A stretch of 27,573 bases of DNA from a virus, in IMG/VR virus record IMGVR_UViG_3300025137_000214, positions 1-27,573 of that record; one strand, 5' to 3'. The notes beneath the pieces are model-generated. The model did no database searches, was not told the origin of the DNA, and saw only the letters and a program-made list of their open reading frames with translations. A program made the translations under genes and the position numbers. Every line of letters starts with the position of its first letter. Position 1 is the first letter of the stretch. Shown here one piece after another: positions 14,466 to 23,572 of the stretch.

Positions 14466-15182
14466 ATGGCAGTAAGCATAGATACAGTATATCAAAGAGT
14501 TTTAGCTATAGCTAATAAAGAACAAAGAGGTTATGTAACACCTCAAGAGTTTAACGTATTCGCTAATCAAGCTCAAATGGATATATTCGAGCAGTATTTT
14601 TACGACTTAAATGTATTTTTAAGAGCACCTGGAAACGATACTACACATGGTGATCCTATAGATATATTAAAAGAAAAAATAGATCAGTTTGAAAGATATA
14701 GACAAACTGTGGCCGTAAGCTCAGGTGGAGTAGGTGTATTACCTGACCACTATCGTATGGGTGAACTTTACTTTTACAACGCCAACTGTACTGGTGGACC
14801 TAGATTTATTGAAATAGAAAAAATAAATCAAAACGAAATCCATCACATACAGAATTCTCCTCTAACAGCACCTTCAAATACCTTACCAGTGTACGTTCAC
14901 ACTACGGGTTATAGAAATATTCAATTATATCCTGTAACAATTACCGCAGCTGTGTGTAACTATATAGCTAGACCAGCTCAAGCTGTTTGGGGTTATACCG
15001 TAGCTAATGGTCAAGCGCTTTATAATTCAAGTTCAACTACTAATTTTGAACTACATCAAGCGGAGGAACCTAATTTAGTTTTTAAAATACTAGAGTTAGC
15101 TGGTATATCAATGAAAAATCCTAACTTATACTCACAAGCTGCTGCAGAAGAAGCTAAAGACTTACAAGAAGAAAAACAATAA
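14466..15182 (+). CDS. Head-tail connector (adaptor/ring) candidate
   Basis: 238 residues. The N-terminal ~60 residues are helical (SIDTVYQRVLAIANKEQRGY, FNVFANQAQMDIFEQYFYD), the middle is beta-rich (VGVLPDHYRMGELYFYN, YRNIQLYPV), and a C-terminal helix ends in AAAEEAKDLQEEKQ. Helix-beta-helix proteins of this size right after capsid genes are typical of neck adaptors in podoviruses (functional counterpart of T7 gp11 or a crAss-like ring protein). It is four bases from the second connector candidate, so they are likely made and assembled together. Joining portal to nozzle is inferred; no partner-specific motif is visible. Confidence 0.55.
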   Translation: MAVSIDTVYQRVLAIANKEQRGYVTPQEFNVFANQAQMDIFEQYFYDLNVFLRAPGNDTTHGDPIDILKEKIDQFERYRQTVAVSSGGVGVLPDHYRMGELYFYNANCTGGPRFIEIEKINQNEIHHIQNSPLTAPSNTLPVYVHTTGYRNIQLYPVTITAAVCNYIARPAQAVWGYTVANGQALYNSSSTTNFELHQAEEPNLVFKILELAGISMKNPNLYSQAAAEEAKDLQEEKQ

Positions 15183-15185
15183 GAT

Positions 15186-16277
15186 ATGCCTTTATTCACA
15201 GGAACACAACAACAGTATTATAACAACTCCCAGTCATTCACTGGTAATGGTTCTACTACTGCTTTTACTTTAACATTTTCTCCTTTACCTACACTTATAA
15301 CTGATTTTAAGATATTTGTAAATGGTTCAGAGCTAAACACTAGTCTATACGATGGAACACCTTATAATGCTAGCACTGGTGTTATAACTTTTGATACAGC
15401 ACCAGTTAATGGAGCTTCTATATTAGTTAGACAAACGAACTTTAGCGAGCAAACTGGCAACTATCAATTTATAGGTATTGATGATATTATAAATAACTTT
15501 ATAGTTTCTTACGTAGGCGAAGACAAAATAATACCAAAAGCTAGAAGAGCTGATATTGCTTTCCACGCACAGAGAGGAATACAAGAATTAAGCTACGATA
15601 CTTTTAAATCTATCAAAGCTCAAGAAATAGAAATACCACCTTCACTAACAATGAAGTTACCACATGACTATGTTAACTATGTTAAACTTGCTTGGAAAGA
15701 TTCATCAGGTATAGAGCATATTATATATCCAACAGGTAAGACTAGCAACCCTACAGCAATACTTCAAGCTGAAAACTTTGATTACAACTTTGATAGTGAT
15801 GGTTCACTACTTGTTGCTCAGAACTCAGACTCTTTAAGAGATTTTATTAATACAGCTCAGACTAGTGCTTCAGATCCTAGTGATGGTTTATATGATTTTA
15901 TGACAGATGCTGGAAGTAGATTTGGAATAAGTCCAGAGCACGCACAGTCTAATGGTGTTTTTTACATAGATTCAGCTAGAGGCACAATACATTTTAGCTC
16001 TGATTTAAATACTAAAACAATAATACTTAAGTATATAAGTGATAGTCTAGGTACTGATGCTGAAATGATAGTTCATAAATTTGCTGAAGAAGCTATGTAC
16101 AAGTATATGGCACACGCTATATTATCTACTAGAGCAAACGTGCAGGAGTATATAGTCGCTAGATTTAAAAAAGAAAAGTTTACAGCTATAAGAACAGCTA
16201 AATTAAGACTATCGAATTTAAAAATTGAAGAGTTATCTCAAGTTATGAGAGGTAAGTCTAAACAAATAAAACACTAA
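15186..16277 (+). CDS. Ring/connector protein with N-terminal fibre-anchor-like beta domain
   Basis: 363 residues. Residues ~16-84 form a compact beta domain (SFTGNGSTTAFTLTFSPLP, FKIFVNGSEL, VITFDTAPVNGASILVRQ) with the strand and turn order of the T7 gp17-type fibre N-terminal domain that docks fibres to a tail. From ~100 on comes a different domain: INNFIVSYVGEDKIIPKARR, ADIAFHAQRGIQELSYDTF, IEIPPSLTMKLPHDYVNYVK, which I associate with connector proteins of flavobacterial podoviruses. A helical C terminus (EEAMYKYMAHAILS, basic to the end) follows. It lies between the adaptor candidate and the nozzle gene, so a ring between portal and nozzle is likely, perhaps also holding fibres. The domain split is visible; the fibre-docking role is inferred. 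Confidence 0.6.
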   Translation: MPLFTGTQQQYYNNSQSFTGNGSTTAFTLTFSPLPTLITDFKIFVNGSELNTSLYDGTPYNASTGVITFDTAPVNGASILVRQTNFSEQTGNYQFIGIDDIINNFIVSYVGEDKIIPKARRADIAFHAQRGIQELSYDTFKSIKAQEIEIPPSLTMKLPHDYVNYVKLAWKDSSGIEHIIYPTGKTSNPTAILQAENFDYNFDSDGSLLVAQNSDSLRDFINTAQTSASDPSDGLYDFMTDAGSRFGISPEHAQSNGVFYIDSARGTIHFSSDLNTKTIILKYISDSLGTDAEMIVHKFAEEAMYKYMAHAILSTRANVQEYIVARFKKEKFTAIRTAKLRLSNLKIEELSQVMRGKSKQIKH

Positions 16278-16280
16278 AAT

Positions 16281-19200
16281 ATGCCAGAGTTAAAGCACCA
16301 TTTTCGCTTCGGGAAGATGAACAAAGACCTTGATGAAAGGTTAGTTCCAAATGGCGAATATAGAGACGCTCTGAATGCTCAAATAGCTAGTTCAGAAGGA
16401 AATGATGTAGGCACTTTACAAAACGTGTTAGGTAACAAGTTGGCTTACCCATCTCTAATGAACATAGCTGGATCTAAATGCATCGGCTCTTGTAGAGACT
16501 CTGCTAATGATAAAATATACTGGTTCATAACAGGTACATCTATTGATGTTATAGCTGAGTATGATCAGTACACTAAAACAGTATCACCAGTCTTGGTAGA
16601 TACTAACAACATCTTAGATTTAAGTTCTAGTAACTTGATAACAGGTGTTAACATAATCGAAGGGTTATTATTCTTCACAGACAATAGATCTGAACCTAAG
16701 GTCGTTGATATTAAAAAGTTTAAAGAAGGTTCTTCTAACTTTACTACACACACTACACTAACAACAGCATATTCAACAGCAACTTATGGCTTTACACTAG
16801 ATGATGTAACTGTTATAAAGAAATCGCCAATCGAAGCGCCGACAATAGCCATGTCAGCATCTTTAAGAGGCGGTATAGTCGAAAGTGTATGTATAGCAAA
16901 AAGCTTTGTTGATGGTAGCGGAGAGGCTTTAACACCAGGAGCTCACCCTGATTCTAATAGTAATTTTACTTTCCAACATAACATGAACCTACAGGTAGGT
17001 GATAGGTTAAAGTTTACAATATTAGACGAATCAGAAGATGACGAGGTTATAGCTACAGTTATAGATATTCTTTCTTTTTCACCAAATAGCTTTAAGTTAA
17101 ACTTAGATTCTATATCTGATGGTATAGTTACTGGTACCCAAGACTGGAAAGTTATATTAATGGAAGATAAATCTTTGTTTGAATTTAAGTTTCCTAGATT
17201 TGCATATAGATACAAGTATGATGATGGCCAGTACTCTGCTATTGGGCCATTTAGTCAAGTAGCTTTTTTACCAGATGAGTTTGATTATAATCCTAAAAAA
17301 GGTTTTAACAAAGGTATGGTTAATACTTTAAAGAAATTAACTATATCAAACTTTGTTACAAGTCATTTACCTAAAGACGTTATAGAAATAGATGTATTAT
17401 ACAAAGAAGATAAAAGCACTAACATATACACGGTTAAAAGTTTAAAGGGTAGTCCTGAAAACCAAGATGAAGAGTGGACTAATAACTCTATGCTAATAGA
17501 GTCTGAGATAATATACAAAGTACTACCATCTGTTCAGCTACTTAGACCTTGGGATAATGTTCCTAAAAAAGCTAAAGCTCAAGAGTTTTCTGCAAACAGA
17601 TTGATATACGCGAACTACACACAACAATATGACATTAAAGATGTTAATAACGCAGAAATAACACCTAAGTTTGATGTATCTATAATACAATCAGATGACT
17701 CTAGTTATGGCGTTAGAACACCAGGTAAGTCTATAAAGTCCATGAGAACATATCAATTAGGCGTTGTTTATAAAGATGCTTTTGGTAGAGAGACACCAGT
17801 GTTAACAGACACTACAGGTTCAATACAATTACCTAAATCACAAGCTGTTAACTGGAATGTTCTTAATGTGAAGATTTTAAGTAATCCTCCTTCTTGGGCA
17901 ACACATTATAAATACTTCTTAAAAGAAACATCTGCTGAGTATTATAACTTAGCTATGGATAGACACTATCCTGCTGAAGATGGTAATGTTTGGTTAGCTT
18001 TTCCTTCCGCTGAAAGAAACAAAGTTAATGATGAAACTTTTTTAATATTAAAGAAAAGACATGATAGTGATGCTTTTGTTGAAGATGAAGCTAGGTACAA
18101 GATAATAGCTATTGAAAACGAAGCTCCAGATTTTTTAACAATATCAAAAGTGTCTAAAGGTATAGCTACGGCAGATAATAATGGTAACTTATTTATAGAT
18201 GGTGGTTACCCAGAAAAAGGTACTGCGCAAATAAGAATACCTAGAGTTTTATGGAAACCTCATTTTGGTGGAACAACAGGAAGCGGTGATGACATAGATT
18301 TATCAACAGCATCAATACATACTCTTTCAGACTTAATGGTTAGAGTAAAAAAAGGTAACAATGTTACTAAGTATTATGATATAGCTAATATAATTTACGA
18401 GCCTGTGGCTGGAAACTTAGAGTTTGTTAACACAACTACAGATTGCCCAGATGATAAATATTGGCAAATAAATATAGAAAAAACATTCGATGAGTCAGAT
18501 GTTAATTGGTTAGGTACTGTAGGAGGAGGTGACACTATACAGAGCGTTTCAATGACTGTTGAAATTGCTCAAAAAGTAAGAAAACTAAAACCAGAGTTTC
18601 AAGGTAGATTTTTTACTAAAATATACAGAGACTCTTCGCTAGAGCAAAACATATTACAATTTGGCAACATTGATGAGATGAGAACTATAGCTCAAAATAA
18701 CTTTTGGCAAGTTGGTAATGATGCTGGTACATCTTTAGGTGCTAATACTGGTGGTAATCAAAGTACTAGGTATAACTATTGGAAAAAGAAAGATAAAGGA
18801 ACAGGGACTAATTTTGGTGCTGGTTGGTTTATACCTAGGTTTACTAAATTTTATTCATGGAAAGATTTAGGTGGTGAAGGAGATGTAAATCCAAACAGAG
18901 ATTTAGGTGCAAGTAGCCATCCGCACACGGCTGTAAAAAATACGCAAGGATACGGTATAAGGCAAGGTGAAACAGTTATTGAACTTGCTTTTCATGCTTT
19001 TGGTGATGGTGCAAGTAATAGTAAGAGTGGCCAAAACAGTGTAAAATGGGGTGAGTGGATTAAGTTTGGAAACACAGTCGCACCTCAACACAAGGATTTT
19101 GTTAATGCATTACAAACAACTGGTAATTACATAAAGTTTTCAGGTGATCCTGATCAAACAGCTTATCAAATAAAAGGATATAGAAGAGGTGGTGCTATTA

Positions 19201-20699
19201 TGTTTAAAGGTAGAAATAGTAACGGAAACGGTAGAACAGGTACTTTTGGATCTTCAAGAGTTGTAATATTTACAATAAAGCTAGATAAACCTATACAATG
19301 GGCTCCAGAAGACAATGTACCAAACATATTAAATGGCTATCATTATAATACACCTATACAAATAGGTACAACCTACGTTGACGAAGATGATTTAGACGGA
19401 TTTACAACAGATAACCCAGGTATATGGGAGACTGAACCCAAAGAAGTTGCTGAGCTAGACATATATTACGAGGCTAGTAATGCTTACGCTATTAGTACAC
19501 ATGGTAACGATATAGCTTTAGATTATCATAATTGCTATTCCTTTGCTAACGGAGTTGAATCTAATAGAATAAGAGATGATTACAACGCTACATATATAGC
19601 TAAAGGAGTTAAAGCTAGTAGTACTTTAGCAGAGCAATACAATGAAGAGGTTAAAACTAATGGTTTAATATTTTCTGGTATATTTAACTCTACATCTAGT
19701 GTAAATAGACTAAACCAATTTATAATGGCAGAATCTATAACTAAAGATATTAACCCTTCTTACGGAAGTATACAAAAGTTAGATACTAGAGATACGAACA
19801 TATCTGTTTTCTGTGAAGATAAAGTATTAAGAATACTAACAAACAAAGACGCTTTGTTTAATGCTGACGGAAACGCTAATATAACTTCTAATAGAGCTGT
19901 GTTAGGCCAAGCTGTACCATATGTTGGTGAATTTGGCATAAGTAAAAACCCTGAAAGCTTTGCTAAGTATGGATTTAGAAGTTACTTTGCAGATAGAGCC
20001 AGAGGAGCTGTTTTAAGGCTATCTCAAGATGGTTTAGAATTAATATCAACAAAAGGTATGGGTGATTATTTTGGAGACAAACTAGCTGTTACTCAAATAG
20101 CTATTGGTGCTTATGATGAAGACAAAAGTTCTTATGATCTATCACTACAAAGTAACACAGTAAGAGGATCTGATGACACTGTTTCATACAAAGAGCAAGT
20201 TGGCGGTTGGCCAAGTAGAAAATCTTATATACCTGAAAGCGGTATTACTTTAAATAACATTTATTATACATTTAAAAACGGTGAAATGTATTCTCACGAT
20301 AATGAAATTAGAAATAACTTCTATGGAATCCAATATAATACTTCTGTTAAGTTAGTTATGAATGAGATGCCTGATGTTGTTAAAGGTTTTAAAACATTAA
20401 ACTATGAAGGATCTAAACCTTATTACAAGCCTAACCTAACAGATGATCAGTATTATAATAATGTATTGCAATTTGGTTGGTATAATACAGCTGTAGAAAC
20501 AGACTTGCAGTCAGGTATTGCTAATGAGTTCAAAGGAAAAGAAGGTAAGTTTTTCAATTACATACATGGCACAGGTACAACATTAAGTAATTTAGATACT
20601 AAAGAATTTTCTGTTCAAGGTATTGGTAACCTATCAAGTATATCAGGTGATGTTGCTCCAGCTAATATAACTATAACTTTAAAAGAAAACGACGACTAA
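16281..20699 (+). CDS. Large tail nozzle/stabilisation protein (P22 gp10/T7 gp12-like, muzzle)
   Basis: 1,472 residues, the largest complete protein here. The N terminus (HHFRFGKMNKDLDERLVPNG, then YRDALNAQI and DVGTLQNVLGN, residues 6-52) is the hallmark start of nozzle proteins, in which a G-x-Y-x-D-A-x-N segment precedes a beta-propeller. The chain is beta-rich with many aromatic-turn repeats (KIYWFITGT, GLLFFTDNRSEPKVVDIKKF). Known P22 gp10 (~470) and T7 gp12 (~790) are shorter; crAss-like versions exceed 1,000 residues because of insertions, as here (for instance the Gly/Asn-rich region around bases 18730-19270). It forms the distal tube of short tails. No membrane helix or lyase motif is seen. 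Position after the connector candidates supports the call. Confidence 0.75.
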   Translation: MPELKHHFRFGKMNKDLDERLVPNGEYRDALNAQIASSEGNDVGTLQNVLGNKLAYPSLMNIAGSKCIGSCRDSANDKIYWFITGTSIDVIAEYDQYTKTVSPVLVDTNNILDLSSSNLITGVNIIEGLLFFTDNRSEPKVVDIKKFKEGSSNFTTHTTLTTAYSTATYGFTLDDVTVIKKSPIEAPTIAMSASLRGGIVESVCIAKSFVDGSGEALTPGAHPDSNSNFTFQHNMNLQVGDRLKFTILDESEDDEVIATVIDILSFSPNSFKLNLDSISDGIVTGTQDWKVILMEDKSLFEFKFPRFAYRYKYDDGQYSAIGPFSQVAFLPDEFDYNPKKGFNKGMVNTLKKLTISNFVTSHLPKDVIEIDVLYKEDKSTNIYTVKSLKGSPENQDEEWTNNSMLIESEIIYKVLPSVQLLRPWDNVPKKAKAQEFSANRLIYANYTQQYDIKDVNNAEITPKFDVSIIQSDDSSYGVRTPGKSIKSMRTYQLGVVYKDAFGRETPVLTDTTGSIQLPKSQAVNWNVLNVKILSNPPSWATHYKYFLKETSAEYYNLAMDRHYPAEDGNVWLAFPSAERNKVNDETFLILKKRHDSDAFVEDEARYKIIAIENEAPDFLTISKVSKGIATADNNGNLFIDGGYPEKGTAQIRIPRVLWKPHFGGTTGSGDDIDLSTASIHTLSDLMVRVKKGNNVTKYYDIANIIYEPVAGNLEFVNTTTDCPDDKYWQINIEKTFDESDVNWLGTVGGGDTIQSVSMTVEIAQKVRKLKPEFQGRFFTKIYRDSSLEQNILQFGNIDEMRTIAQNNFWQVGNDAGTSLGANTGGNQSTRYNYWKKKDKGTGTNFGAGWFIPRFTKFYSWKDLGGEGDVNPNRDLGASSHPHTAVKNTQGYGIRQGETVIELAFHAFGDGASNSKSGQNSVKWGEWIKFGNTVAPQHKDFVNALQTTGNYIKFSGDPDQTAYQIKGYRRGGAIMFKGRNSNGNGRTGTFGSSRVVIFTIKLDKPIQWAPEDNVPNILNGYHYNTPIQIGTTYVDEDDLDGFTTDNPGIWETEPKEVAELDIYYEASNAYAISTHGNDIALDYHNCYSFANGVESNRIRDDYNATYIAKGVKASSTLAEQYNEEVKTNGLIFSGIFNSTSSVNRLNQFIMAESITKDINPSYGSIQKLDTRDTNISVFCEDKVLRILTNKDALFNADGNANITSNRAVLGQAVPYVGEFGISKNPESFAKYGFRSYFADRARGAVLRLSQDGLELISTKGMGDYFGDKLAVTQIAIGAYDEDKSSYDLSLQSNTVRGSDDTVSYKEQVGGWPSRKSYIPESGITLNNIYYTFKNGEMYSHDNEIRNNFYGIQYNTSVKLVMNEMPDVVKGFKTLNYEGSKPYYKPNLTDDQYYNNVLQFGWYNTAVETDLQSGIANEFKGKEGKFFNYIHGTGTTLSNLDTKEFSVQGIGNLSSISGDVAPANITITLKENDD

Positions 20700-20700
20700 T

Positions 20701-22500
20701 ATGGCACTTACTAATTGCACTATAAATTCAACATCAACACAGACACCAGGTGGCCAAGCTGTAGGTTCTTTAGCTAGTTTAGTTTTAAAAATAAAACCAG
20801 ATAACGGTTACGTTTTACAAGCATTAGATTTTTCTAATAACACAGGTAGCGTTACTGGTATAGCTAGTATAACTTTAGCTAACTCATCAACTGCTTACGC
20901 TGATAATAATGAAGTTTCTGTAACTGTAGATATAGATAATACATTTTCACCAAGTGCTGATGTTGATTTTGTTATAGATATAGATGGAGCGGCTATATTA
21001 AAAAAGCTTGTTCCACAAACGATAAACGGCACATATGATACTGCTGTAAGCAGTGCAACACCAGCTAGTCAAACAGCTGTTCAGTACAGTGTGTTTGGAA
21101 CACCAGGTAGTATAGTTAGTTTATTTAGTAAAACATTTACAGCTTCTTCTGGAAAGTTTTTTGAAACACCTCCTTCTTATGTTATATCTACTGGATCACA
21201 AGATACGTATATTATTACTGCTACAGACACATACACTAGTGATGTTTATTTAACAGCTAGAACTTTTACGGTAAAAGGTAAAATACCTAGCCAAACTATA
21301 AATGGTGATAACATTGATTTTACAGCTAACGCTAGTGCCTCTATAGTAGCTGTATCAACAGGTAAGATAACAGCGTTTAGATTAGACACAAGCACTATGA
21401 CTTATGATAGAGGTAATAGAAAACTAGTAATATATGGTGATGTAGGTGCTCAATTTAGGTTAAGTATGACTAACGAAGATAGTTTATCCTATAATTTTAC
21501 AACTAGTGATTTTGTTAATGGAGCTTCGTTCACAGGCACTATACCTTCCTCTGGTTCAATTTTATTTGATATAAATATACCAGCTGTAACTGACGATGAC
21601 TTGTATAGCTTTACACTAAGCACTGTGCCTTTTAGTGGATCTCAACTAGCGGCTAACATAGATTCTAACGGAGATCAAGTTGCTAACTTTTCAATATCAC
21701 AAATAGGTGATGTAACGTACACCGTAACAACAGACTCAGCTAGTGATTCAAGAACATACACAAGTAACCCATCAGCAGTACATATTGGCCAACCGTTTGT
21801 GGAGTATGATTTTGTAAAAACTGTTACATCTGTTTTAACTTTAACTGATAATGCAGATATAGTTTTAACAAGACTACCACTACCTGAAGATTTTACAGCT
21901 TTAAACACTGATTCTTCTTCTGCTACTGATTCTTCTATAGATATAACAAGCGTAACAGTAAACCCGCCTCTTGTAGGTGCTTCTGGAAACCAAAGTTTAG
22001 CTATTACCGTGGTGTCTACTATAGATTACTTTGGATCAACAGCTTCTTCACACACGCTAGATTTAGGTAATTTTATAGCAGCAGAAAGTATTTCTGGAGT
22101 TTCTGGATTTAGATTATACACACCTACAGTAACAGGTGTTAGTGGTCTTATAATAGGTCCAGCAAGAGCTAGTTATACTGTTCTTAACGGTATTTCAGGT
22201 ACTAACACTAAAAGTATTGCATATGGAACTCCTAGTGGAACAAACATAACTAGTGGATCCGGTGTATTATATGGTAACTTCTACGGAAATAACTTACAGC
22301 AAATATCGCTTAGTATATCCGCAACAAGTTCTTCAGCTTTCAACACGACACAAAGTTTAACAATATCACCTAATAATTTAGTTGGTCAAGCTCCAGCACA
22401 AGATTTACATTATACTTGGACGGCTAAAACAGACGAGATAATAGACGCTAGTTCTGATATGACTTTTAATATAACCGTTGGTCTATTTAACAACCCATAA
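20701..22500 (+). CDS. Beta-rich virion structural protein, Ig-like repeats
   Basis: 599 residues, starting one base after the nozzle stop. Ser/Thr/Asn-rich, almost without long helices, with alternating short strands throughout, consistent with a chain of Ig-like beta-sandwiches. The first ~60 residues have SLASLVLKIKPDNGYVLQAL, a segment type I associate with phage tail proteins. Later segments (VSVTVDIDNTFSPSADVDF, YIITATDTYTSDVYLTARTF, SLAITVVSTIDYFGS) look like repeating units with poorly conserved sequence. No signal peptide, membrane segment or catalytic motif. Likely a nozzle-attached fibre, whisker or tail decoration; the exact role is unknown. Confidence 0.6.
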   Translation: MALTNCTINSTSTQTPGGQAVGSLASLVLKIKPDNGYVLQALDFSNNTGSVTGIASITLANSSTAYADNNEVSVTVDIDNTFSPSADVDFVIDIDGAAILKKLVPQTINGTYDTAVSSATPASQTAVQYSVFGTPGSIVSLFSKTFTASSGKFFETPPSYVISTGSQDTYIITATDTYTSDVYLTARTFTVKGKIPSQTINGDNIDFTANASASIVAVSTGKITAFRLDTSTMTYDRGNRKLVIYGDVGAQFRLSMTNEDSLSYNFTTSDFVNGASFTGTIPSSGSILFDINIPAVTDDDLYSFTLSTVPFSGSQLAANIDSNGDQVANFSISQIGDVTYTVTTDSASDSRTYTSNPSAVHIGQPFVEYDFVKTVTSVLTLTDNADIVLTRLPLPEDFTALNTDSSSATDSSIDITSVTVNPPLVGASGNQSLAITVVSTIDYFGSTASSHTLDLGNFIAAESISGVSGFRLYTPTVTGVSGLIIGPARASYTVLNGISGTNTKSIAYGTPSGTNITSGSGVLYGNFYGNNLQQISLSISATSSSAFNTTQSLTISPNNLVGQAPAQDLHYTWTAKTDEIIDASSDMTFNITVGLFNNP

Positions 22501-22511
22501 AATAAAATAGC

Positions 22512-22856
22512 ATGGCTAATATAACATTAACATTTTTAAACCCAGTACAGGATTCTGTTCAAATAGGTGATATAGCTTATTTTTCTTCGACATCTACTGT
22601 TGGTAATTTTAATACCGCTGGAACTATAAATAAAATTGGAGCAATAACAGCTGTTGCAGATTTATCAATATCTTGTGACATAGAGCCATTTGCGGTTAGA
22701 CCATCAGCAAATGATTTTATATTGTTTAGTAAAGATAATCAAGCTAACATGGCTAGTATAGCTGGATACTACGCTGAAGTTGATATGCAAAACAACGATA
22801 CAGCTGCTGCGGAAATATTCACAGTGAGCTCTGAGGTGGTTGAAAGTAGTAAATAA
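22512..22856 (+). CDS. Small beta-type virion-associated protein
   Basis: 114 residues, 11 bases after the preceding stop. Begins MANITLTFLNPVQDSVQIGD, with an IAYFSSTSTVG strand pair and a C-terminal segment (FILFSKDNQANMASIAGYYA, then EIFTVSSEVVESSK). The pattern of a short beta fold ending in an amphipathic tail is, as far as I recall, found in small structural proteins next to internal proteins in flavobacterial phages. No enzyme motif or membrane helix. Its place between tail and internal-protein genes suggests a tail or interior part. Function unknown. Confidence 0.7.
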   Translation: MANITLTFLNPVQDSVQIGDIAYFSSTSTVGNFNTAGTINKIGAITAVADLSISCDIEPFAVRPSANDFILFSKDNQANMASIAGYYAEVDMQNNDTAAAEIFTVSSEVVESSK

Positions 22857-22891
22857 CATGTAATAATAATAGATATAACAAAATATAAAGT

Positions 22892-23560
22892 ATGGATCCA
22901 TCAATGGTAATTGGAGGCGTTAAAGCCTTAACTAGTATAGCCGGAGGAATTATCGGAAGCGGTAAAAGAAAACGAGAACAAAGACAGGCTCAAGCTGGTT
23001 ACGATAAAACGTTGGCTAGATTAGAGAACATGGACACATCTAATCCTTATGCTAACCAACAGAATGTCTACGAAGACTTAACTGTTAATACGCAGCAAGC
23101 TGATATGTTAGCTGGTCAACAGCAGCAATCATTAGCTAACACAATGGGAAATTTACAAGGTGCTGCCGGTGGATCTGGCATAGCTGCTTTGGCTCAATCA
23201 ATGGCTAATCAACAATCACAAAACCTACAACAAGCTACAGCTAGTATAGGACAACAAGAGCAGTCAAACCAAAGACTAGCAATGGGGCAAGAAGCACAAA
23301 TGCAACAAAACATGGTTGAAGGTGACATGATGTCTAGACAAATGGAAGCTAGCAAAACAACAGGTATGTTGGGTAGAGCTGGCCAAAGGTTATCAGCAGC
23401 TAATCAAGCAAGACAACAAGCTACTAACTCTATAATGGGTGGTGTTGGTGAAATGGTTGGTATGGGGTCTACATTTTTAAAAGGTGGTGCTAACCACGGT
23501 CTTGCGCAAAAAGGCGCAGGCCCTGGTGAAGTAGCTACATTGCCAAATCAATCGACATAA
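22892..23560 (+). CDS. Internal virion (ejection) protein, T7 gp14-like in type
   Basis: 222 residues. A short hydrophobic Gly-rich segment (VIGGVKALTSIAGGIIGSG, ~6-24) is followed by a basic stretch (KRKREQRQ), then Gln/Met/Ala-rich helices (NPYANQQNVYEDLTVNTQQA, then NLQGAAGGSGIAALAQSMAN) and a second Gly-rich hydrophobic part (IMGGVGEMVGMGSTFLKGG, ~180-198). Gln-rich helices with membrane-seeking ends are typical of small ejected proteins of podoviruses, which line the conduit across the outer membrane. It begins a run of three genes rising in size (222, 420, over 912 residues) as in T7 gp14-gp15-gp16. Family is recognised by composition and context, not by a diagnostic active site. Confidence 0.65.
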   Translation: MDPSMVIGGVKALTSIAGGIIGSGKRKREQRQAQAGYDKTLARLENMDTSNPYANQQNVYEDLTVNTQQADMLAGQQQQSLANTMGNLQGAAGGSGIAALAQSMANQQSQNLQQATASIGQQEQSNQRLAMGQEAQMQQNMVEGDMMSRQMEASKTTGMLGRAGQRLSAANQARQQATNSIMGGVGEMVGMGSTFLKGGANHGLAQKGAGPGEVATLPNQST

Positions 23561-23572
23561 ATTAAAATATAT

